A stretch of DNA of 64,000 nt, from contig CP070896.1 of NCBI GenBank assembly GCA_017084465.1, positions 2,469,001-2,533,000 of the forward strand, given 5' to 3'. The notes below the pieces were generated by a model. It was given only the letters and a program-made list of their open reading frames with translations, was not told the origin of the DNA and made no database searches. Source of the DNA: Lacrimispora xylanisolvens (GTDB lineage: Bacteria > Bacillota > Clostridia > Lachnospirales > Lachnospiraceae). Positions 41,028 to 48,764 of the stretch are shown here, piece after piece. Positions within the stretch are counted from its first letter, which is position 1. The number at the start of each line of letters is the position of its first letter. Made by a program: the position numbers and the translations under genes.

Positions 41028-42512
41028 TTACAGTTCCTTTGATAATGCTTCTAATATCTGCTTTAAAAGTTCTTTTGCATCTCCATGCTGACTGGCAGGT
41101 GCCGCAGCCTGGGTGCTGGAACACAATTCTGTTTTTGCATTTTCCAGATATTCATCGGCTTTTCTCACTCCATATCCGACTTTCCGGATATAGATGAAAT
41201 TCATGGGGGAAACATTATCCGATGTAATACCGGCTCCGGCTGTGATACTTCCCAGCGTCATGGCAGGGAATAGATTCGTGGTCATTCCCATGCTGCCTAA
41301 AGTGGCAGGGGTATTGACAAGCACTCTTCCAACCGGTTTTTTCAAAGCGAACTGGCGGATTACTTCTTCGTCTCTGGAATGGATTACCAGAGTGTGGCCA
41401 TGGCTTTCATTTACCAGGAGACTCATACATTTCTCGCAGGCATGCATCCAGTCGTTTTCGATGTAGTAGGCAAGTACAGGACAGAGAAGTTCTTTTGCAA
41501 ATGGGTTTCTGTCAGAAATATATTTCTGCTGGGAAACCAGAACACTTGTGTTTTCCGGTACTGTAAAACCTGCACGTCTGGCAAGTTCTATGGCCGGTCT
41601 TCCCATAATCTCCGTATCTGCATTTCCATGCTCCAGGTTGAGAAGATCAATTAACTTCTTTTCTTCTTCCCCGTTCATGAAATACGCACCGTTTTTCAAC
41701 ATTTCTGCTTTTACTTCTGCTGCAATTAAGCTGTCCACTACCACATACTGTTCTGCCGCAGATACGATTCCGTAATCAAAGGTACGGCTTACGATAATAT
41801 CTTCAACCGCCTGTTTCAAATCAGCTGTCCGCTCTATAAATACAGGACCGTTTCCGGTGCCTCCGTAGATGTAGGGCTTTCCGCTTTGTGCTGCCTCACG
41901 GTTTAATTCCGGCACTCCGGTATTCACCACCATGGCTGCTGCCGGGTGATGAATCAGTTCCAAAGCTCCTGCCTTCGTTACCGTCTTTAAATATCCGATG
42001 GCTCCTTCCGGAAGTCCGTAGCGGAGACCAACCTCCTTCATACAGTCAAGAAGTCTGCCTGTCACCTTTACCGCCCGCTCATGAGGAGCGATGACGATGG
42101 GGTTTCCGGACTTCACTGCAATCAGTACATTATAAATCGCAGTGGAGACCGGGCTTACAGAAGGAGTAAGAGCAGCGATGACTCCCACCGGAACGCCTAC
42201 GTCCATGGTTTTACGTACAGGGTCTTCATTTAAAACGCCCACACATTTCATATCCCGTAAGTGCTTCGGCAGAAATTCGCAGACAAAGGTGTCTTTTACA
42301 AGCTTATCTTTTGCGCGTCCGTAGCCTGTTTCATCTGCGGACATCACAGCCAGTTCTTCTGCCAGATCCTTTGCTGCACTCGCAAGACCTTCGACGATGG
42401 TATCAAGCTTTTCCTGGGGGAAGGTGAGCATGGTCTTACCAGCGTCTCTTGCGCTTTCCATTAAAATCCTTGCCTCCTGAATGGAGAGAAGGTCTTTATC
42501 TACAAAATTCAT
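41028..42512 (-). CDS. Aldehyde dehydrogenase-like protein without the catalytic cysteine
   Basis: 494 aa, intact. Full ALDH fold, paralogous to the enzyme at 30597-32148. At the active site that enzyme reads [11 protein letters not shown], while this one reads FDYGIVSAAEQ: the nucleophilic cysteine is Ser251. Thioester chemistry should be impossible. The C-terminus ends in an Ala/Ser linker and helix KELLKQILEALSKEL, a probable encapsulation peptide. It lies directly ahead of cutC. It may be a structural, cofactor-binding or regulatory partner. Confidence 0.88.
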   Translation of the reverse strand: MNFVDKDLLSIQEARILMESARDAGKTMLTFPQEKLDTIVEGLASAAKDLAEELAVMSADETGYGRAKDKLVKDTFVCEFLPKHLRDMKCVGVLNEDPVRKTMDVGVPVGVIAALTPSVSPVSTAIYNVLIAVKSGNPIVIAPHERAVKVTGRLLDCMKEVGLRYGLPEGAIGYLKTVTKAGALELIHHPAAAMVVNTGVPELNREAAQSGKPYIYGGTGNGPVFIERTADLKQAVEDIIVSRTFDYGIVSAAEQYVVVDSLIAAEVKAEMLKNGAYFMNGEEEKKLIDLLNLEHGNADTEIMGRPAIELARRAGFTVPENTSVLVSQQKYISDRNPFAKELLCPVLAYYIENDWMHACEKCMSLLVNESHGHTLVIHSRDEEVIRQFALKKPVGRVLVNTPATLGSMGMTTNLFPAMTLGSITAGAGITSDNVSPMNFIYIRKVGYGVRKADEYLENAKTELCSSTQAAAPASQHGDAKELLKQILEALSKEL

Positions 42513-42543
42513 TTCTCTGTTCTCCCTTCAACCGGGATACGTT

Positions 42544-42849
42544 CTATTCCTGCTCCGGCGCAGCGATTGCATATCTCCTGATGATCTTTTCAAGATCCGG
42601 ATGAGGTCTTGGGATTACAACACAGCTGTAAATCTCAGCGCCCATATCGCTTACTGCTTTTACGCCTGCATCTACTGCAGTCTTGCAAGCTCCTACATCT
42701 CCGCGTACCAGAACGGAAATATATCCGGAAGCAACGTTCTCATAACCAACAAGTTCAACATCAGCCGCTTTACACATAGCATCAGCCGCTTCTAATGCGA
42801 ATACCAAACCAAATGTTTCAATTGAGCCGATGGCTTCATATCTTACCAT
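42544..42849 (-). CDS. BMC-H shell protein
   Basis: 101 aa, single BMC domain (GSIETFGLVFALEAADAM, VASGYISVLVRGD). The pore segment ENVASGY differs from the GGG pore of the other copies, so its pore chemistry is distinct. A short charged tail follows. Confidence 0.93.
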   Translation of the reverse strand: MVRYEAIGSIETFGLVFALEAADAMCKAADVELVGYENVASGYISVLVRGDVGACKTAVDAGVKAVSDMGAEIYSCVVIPRPHPDLEKIIRRYAIAAPEQE

Positions 42850-42866
42850 ATACTGTTTTCCTCTCT

Positions 42867-43163
42867 TTACGCGTCAATATCATGAACTGATACAATGTCG
42901 CCGACTTCTTTGATCGGTCTTGGCATTACATTATGTGCAGTCAGTTTGCCGATGGCTGCTGCTGCTTCTGCACCTGCATCGACTGCGGAACGTACAGCTG
43001 CCACATCACCCTTTACCATAATGGTTACCAGGGTAGAGCCTACGTTTTCATAGGAAATTAATTCTACATCTGCTGCTTTTAACATCTTATCTGCTGCTTC
43101 CAGAGCCGGAGTTAATCCGAGAGTCTCTACCAGCCCTAATGCTTCATCTCCGTAATATCTCAC
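42867..43163 (-). CDS. BMC-H shell protein
   Basis: 98 aa, single BMC domain (GLVETLGLTPALEAADKM, NVGSTLVTIMVKGD) with pore segment NVGST. Immediately precedes the other divergent BMC-H gene. Confidence 0.93.
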   Translation of the reverse strand: MRYYGDEALGLVETLGLTPALEAADKMLKAADVELISYENVGSTLVTIMVKGDVAAVRSAVDAGAEAAAAIGKLTAHNVMPRPIKEVGDIVSVHDIDA

Positions 43164-43183
43164 CTTCGTAAACCTCCTGAAAT

Positions 43184-43465
43184 TTATTTGCGGTATTTCT
43201 TGTCTACGTACTTGTCTACGGTTGCCTTGCCATCGTCGTTAATTGAATAACGCATGCGCAGATCACCCTTCTCATCTAAATCATAGCTCTGTAAGTTAAC
43301 CAGTCCGTTTGCCTCTAAGGACATAACGTGATCCATATAACGATCTTTCGTAAACTGACGTTCACTGCCGTACTCTGACTTTAAAGCTCCCATAATCTGA
43401 GCGATGTCAGCACTTTCTACTCCGTATAAATAATTTAAAACCGCTGTTCTTGCAGGTAATAACAT
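43184..43465 (-). CDS. Small winged-helix-like protein of unknown function
   Basis: 93 aa, not recognised. The order is helix (TAVLNYLYG), helix (ADIAQIMGALKSEY), helix (TKDRYMDHVMSLEANGLV), then a beta wing (LQSYDLDEKGDLRMRYSI), which suggests a winged helix of PadR/ArsR size. It lies 4 nt from the end of the DMT transporter gene in the same transcript. It could be a local regulator or a cargo/shell adaptor. Confidence 0.7.
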   Translation of the reverse strand: MLLPARTAVLNYLYGVESADIAQIMGALKSEYGSERQFTKDRYMDHVMSLEANGLVNLQSYDLDEKGDLRMRYSINDDGKATVDKYVDKKYRK

Positions 43466-43469
43466 GTTT

Positions 43470-44468
43470 TTATTCCCCTTTCCTGAATAAATCCAGTGGA
43501 TTCATGGTAACTACAATCGCACCTAATACGATTACGATAGAGCCGATTACAATCGTAGGGGTAACTGCCTGTCCCAGAAACAGGATACAGAAGAAAACGC
43601 CCCAGAACGCATATGTTACATTTAAGGACATACCAATTGCACAACCAACCGTGGAGTTGCTCTTATACCAGCAAAGGAAAGATACTGCTGCGCTTAAGCC
43701 TGCAACTGCCAGCCAGATAACTGGAATTCCTGCTGTTAAAGTACCGCCTAAAAGTCCTAAACCTCCAACGATAGGAAGAATTACGAATAAGTCTACAATA
43801 CCGGAGATGAGCTGACGTAAGTTTACAGCAACATCAGTGTCGATCATAGCTCCGCCGTAGGTAGAGAATACACCTTCCAGCGCCCAGCAGATTGCTGCAA
43901 CGAAGGAGAAAATAATTCCCAGAGTGAAGTTGTCACTGCCTTCCGGCTTGGTCCAGTTGATGATGATGGCACCAGCCACACATACGAGCATACCAACCAT
44001 AACTCTTTTTGTAATTTTCTGTTTTAAGAAGATCCAGGCAAAGATTGCACCAAACAAACTGCATAATGCGGAGATCGGGATTGCGTAAGCTCCTGCCATG
44101 GCAAGACCAACCAGATAAGCGCCGTTTGCAATAGGTCCGCCAAGAATGGATCCGATTACAATCATTTTTCCAGGGAATGTATTAAGACTTCTGCCCATCT
44201 CACGGAGACGGCCGCTCTTTGCATTGTATGCAGTCAGCCAGATTCCTGCGAAAAGGTCATTTAAGCCGGATAATACATATGGTCCTGCTAAAAGGCCTGC
44301 CGCGCTGGCAAGAGGTTCATAGTAACCGGCTACCAGTACAAGAACTGTATAAATTCCGTAGGTAAGTCCGGATAATGCACCGGTTGTCATTCCAGTTGTC
44401 CTGAATTTTTTGTTAATAGCTGCCATTTTCGCATCCGCAGATGCTGATGTCATTCCTTGGTTACCCAT
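43470..44468 (-). CDS. DMT-superfamily (EamA-like) transporter
   Basis: 332 aa, about ten membrane helices in two repeats (GLTYGIYTVLVLVAGYY, GAIFAWIFLKQKITKRVMVG, GVFFCILFLGQAVTPTIVIG). Such DMT genes are found in CutC loci; choline uptake or trimethylamine export are the obvious roles, neither shown. The ATG overlaps the BMC-H stop (TAATG). Confidence 0.85.
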   Translation of the reverse strand: MGNQGMTSASADAKMAAINKKFRTTGMTTGALSGLTYGIYTVLVLVAGYYEPLASAAGLLAGPYVLSGLNDLFAGIWLTAYNAKSGRLREMGRSLNTFPGKMIVIGSILGGPIANGAYLVGLAMAGAYAIPISALCSLFGAIFAWIFLKQKITKRVMVGMLVCVAGAIIINWTKPEGSDNFTLGIIFSFVAAICWALEGVFSTYGGAMIDTDVAVNLRQLISGIVDLFVILPIVGGLGLLGGTLTAGIPVIWLAVAGLSAAVSFLCWYKSNSTVGCAIGMSLNVTYAFWGVFFCILFLGQAVTPTIVIGSIVIVLGAIVVTMNPLDLFRKGE

Positions 44469-44758
44469 TACTTAATCTCCTTTTTATCCTTCGGAAGAAT
44501 TGTCTCAACTTCTGCATGTGGACGTGGAATCACGTGTACAGATACCAGTTCTCCAACTCTCTGTGCTGCTGCTGCGCCTGCGTCAGTAGCTGCTTTCACT
44601 GCGCCTACGTCACCTCTTACCATAACAGTAACAAGTCCGCCGCCTACAAATTCTTTTCCAACAAGTGTTACATTTGCTGCTTTTACCATAGCGTCTGCAG
44701 CTTCAATTGAGCCGATTAAACCTTTTGTTTCGATCATTCCTAATGCATCATATTTCAT
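44468..44758 (-). CDS. BMC-H shell protein
   Basis: 96 aa, almost identical to the BMC-H at 29606-29890 over residues 1-89 (one I/V change), differing only in the last residues. It lies between the two transporter genes near the promoter, so it should be the most abundantly transcribed shell protein. Confidence 0.95.
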   Translation of the reverse strand: MKYDALGMIETKGLIGSIEAADAMVKAANVTLVGKEFVGGGLVTVMVRGDVGAVKAATDAGAAAAQRVGELVSVHVIPRPHAEVETILPKDKKEIK

Positions 44759-44761
44759 TGT

Positions 44762-45722
44762 TTAGTCCTCCTTTTTATTTAGCAATTCAAATGGGTCAAC
44801 GGATACCAGTACAGCTCCGATGATAATGATAATAGAACCAATGATAATGGTGGGGGTTACTGGCTGTTTGATAAACAGGATACAAAACAGCACGCCCCAG
44901 AACGCGTAGGTGATGTTAAGTGACATTCCCACGGCACAGCCTATTGTGCTGTTTGACTTATACCAGCAGAGATAGGAGATTGCCGCACAGAGACCGGAAA
45001 CGATCAGCCATGCAATGGGAGGCAGTGAAAAGAGTGTGCCTTTTAAGAGTCCCATACCGCCTACGATAGGCAGAATTACAATTAAATCTACAATTCCGGA
45101 TAAAAGCTGACGGATATTGATTACTACATCTGAGTCAAGCATTGCACTTCCGTAAGCTGCAAATACGCCTTCCAGCGCCCAGCCAACTGCTGCTACAAAG
45201 GCACAAATGATTCCGAGAGTAAAGTTAGAGCTGCCTTCTGGTTTTACCCAGTTAATAACGATTGCTCCAACAACACAGATAAACATACCAAGACCAACTC
45301 TGGGTACGATTTTCTGTTTTAAGAAGATCCGTGCAAATAATGCTCCGAAAAGAATGTACATGGCAGAAATCGGGATTGCATAAGCTCCTGCCATTGCCAG
45401 ACCCATTAAGTATGCACCGCTGGCAATTGGTCCTCCTACAAGGGAACCAAGTAAAATGATTTTGCCTGGAAACAGTTTTAAGCTTCTTCCGATCTCACGT
45501 ATTCTTCCGGTCTTTATGTTGTACACAGTAAGCCAGATTCCGGCAAATAAGTCATTGAGACCAGATGTTACGTAGGGAGCAGCAAAAAAGCCCCACTGCC
45601 CCGGCAAGTGGTTTGTAGTATCCGGCGATCAGTACAAAGGTGGTGTATAACCCGTACATGAGACCGGATATCAAACCGGTTGTAACGCCAATTCGTTTAA
45701 ATTTCTTTCGCGCTTCCGTCAT
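44762..45722 (-). CDS. DMT-superfamily (EamA-like) transporter, second copy (frameshifted)
   Basis: About 319 aa after removing one base from A6 45584-45589, which joins GYYKPLAGAVGLF to AAPYVTSGLNDLFAG. Clear paralogue of 43470-44468 along its whole length. First gene of the BMC operon; the ATG at 45722 has AAGGAA 7 nt upstream. The two may pair or have split substrate roles. Confidence 0.85.
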
Positions 45723-45794
45723 TTAAGTTTCCTTCCCCATCTGAATAGTGCACAAAATTTAAGTTGTCCTGTTGCTTTTTCTTTCACGTTCAGC

Positions 45795-45808
45795 TGAAAA
45801 CGTTTAGA
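45795..45808. promoter_or_regulatory. cre-like catabolite control site in the BMC leader
   Basis: TGAAAACGTTTAGA matches the CcpA box TGAAARCGYTTWCN at all but one defined position. It lies about 60-70 nt downstream of the predicted start site, where CcpA would block elongation. Confidence 0.4.
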
Positions 45809-45872
45809 AAATGCACGACGCCTGTTAATGTTACTAATTTTCTACTGGCTGCCTGCATTTTTCTATGCATTT

Positions 45873-45904
45873 AGTATAGGACTTCCCCCTATGGGGAATG
45901 TCAA
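45873..45904 (-). promoter_or_regulatory. MerR-type promoter of the BMC operon
   Basis: TTGACA (45904-45899), a 20-bp spacer containing the dyad TTCCCC-N4-GGGGAA (45883-45898, plus strand), then TATACT (45878-45873). The over-long spacer with a central dyad is the hallmark of promoters that MerR proteins activate by untwisting DNA. The merR gene promoter has the same build. Confidence 0.85.
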
Positions 45905-45966
45905 CTGATTTTTTTTTATTTTTACACCAGATTAAATGGTAATTTTTACCCTGATGCTCCACACAT

Positions 45967-46022
45967 AAAAAAGGCTCTCCTGAAACAGAAATTTCTACTC
46001 ATTTCTGTTCCAAAAGAACCTG
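45967..46022 (-). terminator. Terminator of merR
   Basis: Long hairpin: GGAACAGAAAT pairs with ATTTCTGTTTC and the outer GGTTCT pairs with AGAGCC, followed on the minus strand by six T. It isolates merR from the BMC promoter. The rest of the 344-bp region 45723-46066 holds only the promoter, the cre-like site and the leader. Confidence 0.75.
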
Positions 46023-46066
46023 TAATATTACCTTTTTAATCCGTTGGGATCTGAATTCATGCTCCC

Positions 46067-46901
46067 TTACTGACGGTAAACCGGGACAATCACTTCCGTT
46101 ACAAACTCTTCCGGATTCCTGGTTGTCCAGTAATCCACCACATAACGCTCAAAGCTTTCTTCCCCGCACTGATATCCCCGCTTGGCTGCCCAGCTTACAA
46201 TCCGCTCGTATTCTTCGTCTATGGTCTCATGTTTTCCAATATGATAAACGGAAGCAACCATGATACCTCCATAAGTCTGGCGGTTTAAGCATTCCTTGCA
46301 AGGGTGAATGGCTTTCTGCATAATGGTTGCAGTATCGCATCTGCCTTTCATCTTATCCTCGAAGGAGTCAAACTTAAGAATTACAGGGCCTGTAATCTCA
46401 TTCTCAGCCTTTTCAAGATGATTGGTCCATTCTATATTAATAATGGATTCCATATAATTGTATCCAAAACTCTGTGTCAGGCTGCAAAACGTGGACTCCC
46501 GGAAGGAATCTCACAGATACCTCATGTACATTGTTCTGGAGCACCATCTTGGCTTCCTGAATCAGCTCGTACCAATCCTTAACAGCCACATAGCTGTTGT
46601 GAATCTGTTGCTCCTGAAGGCAGAGCTGGTCGATTTTGTTGCGGAAATTCTGTTCCAGATAGTAGTAGGTATTGCCCTCAACAAGCCCCTGCATCTCTTC
46701 CAGCTTAAATCCCATCTGCTTGTAATACTTTACAACTGGTACGGTCATAAGTGTTTCTTTGTTGTAATAGCGGTAGCTGTTCTCCTTACATATCATATCT
46801 GGTGATATGATTCCGATCTTGTCGTAAAAACGCAGAGCCTTTGTTGAAATGTTGCAGATCTTACTCACTTCCCCTATTGAGTACAGTTTTTTTTCTTCCA
46901 T
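46067..46901 (-). CDS. MerR-family activator with GyrI-like effector domain (frameshifted)
   Basis: About 278 aa after removing one base from A4 46465-46468. N-terminal MerR HTH (YSIGEVSKICNISTKALRFYD), a dimerising coiled coil, then a GyrI-like pocket domain (VASVYHIGKHETIDEEYERI ... EEFVTEVIVPV). BmrR-type relatives bind cationic compounds, so choline is a reasonable effector guess. The start at 46901 is preferred to upstream ATGs. It is encoded just upstream of the BMC operon, same strand, with its own matching promoter. Confidence 0.85.
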
Positions 46902-46987
46902 GTAAACCCCCATAAGCACTGGCATTGTCTATGTGTTCCGTGTTTGATTTACTCATTTTATCATTCGTACTATATACATATAGAACC

Positions 46988-47019
46988 AGTATAATCCTTC
47001 CCGTATAGGGGAATGTCAA
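46988..47019 (-). promoter_or_regulatory. MerR-type promoter of the merR gene
   Basis: TTGACA (47019-47014), 20-bp spacer with TTCCC-N6-GGGAA (46998-47013, plus strand), TATACT (46993-46988). It is identical to the BMC promoter in both hexamers and in spacer length. Confidence 0.82.
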
Positions 47020-47050
47020 TACCCACTTATTTGTTATTTCTTTTCATAAA

Positions 47051-47093
47051 AAAACCACAGGTTCCTCCTTTCACCGGATTGACCTGTGGTTTT
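47051..47093 (-). terminator. Terminator of trxA
   Basis: AAAACCACAGGT (47051-47062) pairs with ACCTGTGGTTTT (47082-47093), followed by T7 on the minus strand. Confidence 0.85.
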
Positions 47094-47103
47094 ATGAGTC
47101 TTA

Positions 47104-47425
47104 TTATTTTACCTGCTCTACCATCTGCAGAATATCTTTCTTGGATTTCACTCCTACAGAAGTTGCCGCCAGCTTACCGCCCTTGAAAATTCCTACCGTA
47201 GGAATGCTCATAACCTTAAACTGTCCGGCAAGATCCGGCTCATTGTCCACATCAACCTTACCAATCTTTAAACCGGAATGATTCTCAGATGCAATCTCAT
47301 CAAGAATTGGTGCAAACATCTTACATGGACCACACCAGGTTGCCCAGAAATCCACCAGCACTACATCGTCGGTTTTTTAAAACCTCTTCATCAAAGTTCT
47401 GCTTTGTTAATGTTACGATTGACAT
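47104..47425 (-). CDS. trxA: Thioredoxin (frameshifted near start)
   Basis: About 106 aa. Redox motif WCGPC in FWATWCGPCK and cis-proline in SIPTV. An extra base in T6 47373-47378 hides the first 20 residues, which read MSIVTLTKQNFDEEVLKTDD when repaired. The start at 47425 has GGAGGAG 6 nt upstream. General cytosolic disulfide reductase. Confidence 0.92.
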
Positions 47426-47610
47426 ATGTTACTCCTCCTTCATTCTATCTCATATTTCAGGGAAATTGCTTTATTCCATTAGTTTTATCATTATTTCATG
47501 GATTATGCCCTGTTATGTACAGGACTGTGTATCCTCTGAATTTCTCTTACTTTGTTTTGTTACTGTTATTATAAAAGTTACAGTTGTATTTGTCAATAGA
47601 ATTTTGCAAT

Positions 47611-48764
47611 TTATTCTACATCCAGTCCCAATATTTTTATCATTGCCAGGAACTTATCCTTTATTTCTGACAGGCTGACAGTCTCTTCCCCTTCTGTAGT
47701 AAGTTTTTCCTGATCCAGTACTCCGGCTGAAATTCTTCCGCCCTCGTATCCCCCGCTGAGCTTAAGTCTGAGATTTAAGTCCTTCTTATTGTATATAATA
47801 TTCAATTCTTTTATCTGAAAAGCACGTTTATCATCACCATTTCCAAAATACACCGTGGTATCAAAACTGATTTCACCTTCCGTTCCGGTTATCTGACCGG
47901 ATAAAAGTGCTCCCTGATTCTCTACCCTTTGAAATCCAACATAGGCAAGGTCCGGTATAATGACCTGTGAAATGGAGAGATCTTTGCGTATGGAAAAGAG
48001 AACTTCCTGATTTTCTCCTTCTGTCCTTCTTTCTTTCAACAGTTTCGCCCAGTTTTCAGGCTCACTTCCGGGAACCTCCTCCATCAGCTCACCTGTCTCC
48101 TGCAAAATGGAGTCAAACTGTTTTGCCGGAATCAGCGCCCGTATGGTAACTCCGTTTTTGTCTCTTCCGGTAAACTCAACCCGGCTCTTACCTATCACAT
48201 CAATGACGTGATCTTCCAGCTGCTTTAAGCCATTCTCCATCTTTTCCTTCTTCTGTGGGATGGGGGATACTCCGATCTGATCCTTAACATCAGCCTGTGT
48301 TGTCTTAACCAGCGCTGCAGAGATCTGGGGCACATGAATTACCACCCGGTCAGGATCAGCCCAATATTGTGCTCCCTCCCGAATCGCTCCGAGAAAGTAT
48401 ACGTCCACTTTACCCTGGGCAAATGTATTCTCAAAATTTCGCTGTTCTGTGACGGAAATACCAAGCCCTCCGGGAAGAATCAGTACCGACTTGCCGTTTA
48501 GGTAAGCTTCGTCTGCAACCAGTTTGAAGGAATCCTCATACGCGTTTCCATCTCCCTTTCACTTCCCCAAAGCTCCTTTAGCATACCCTGTGTCTGTAGT
48601 GCAGAGCGGCCGAGATAAAACCTGGCATAATAGATAGGAAGATAATGCCAGCCTGCTGCTGCAAGAATAATAGCAACCACCGCTATTCCTGCTGCCCAAA
48701 TGATGGGTTTCTTCTTATTATTACATGATGCCGGTTTGGCTGAGTTTTTCTTCAAAAAATTCAT
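47611..48764 (-). CDS. Membrane-anchored protein of unknown function, partner of YhgE (frameshifted)
   Basis: About 384 aa. One N-terminal membrane helix (IIWAAGIAVVAIILAAAGW) and a large outer domain made mostly of beta strands. One missing base near 48543-48548 splits it; repair gives EREMGNAYEDSFKLVADEAYLNGKSV. The ATG at 48764 lies inside the end of the YhgE gene (44-nt overlap), so the two are translated together and may form a complex. I do not recognise the family with certainty. Confidence 0.7.

Larger units (their letters stand above)
29606..45904 (-). other. Choline-utilisation (GRM1-type) bacterial microcompartment locus
   Basis: Twenty minus-strand genes, closely spaced or overlapping, between one MerR-type promoter (45873-45904) and one terminator (29547-29595). 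It holds a glycyl radical choline lyase with its activase, core enzymes for acetaldehyde, eight shell proteins, EutJ/EutP/EutQ/EutT-like accessory proteins and two DMT transporters. No ethanolamine lyase or diol dehydratase is present. Confidence 0.92.

Noticed and set aside
37128..42324. Many plus-strand ORFs of 60-150 aa opposite cut genes
   Set aside because: They have low-complexity or family-free translations and no ribosome sites, and lie wholly opposite well-identified genes.
29606..45722. Ethanolamine or propanediol microcompartment
   Set aside because: No EutBC or PduCDE is present, and the glycyl radical enzyme keeps choline-specific Y210/D218/E493 residues. Eut-like names only reflect shared accessory families.
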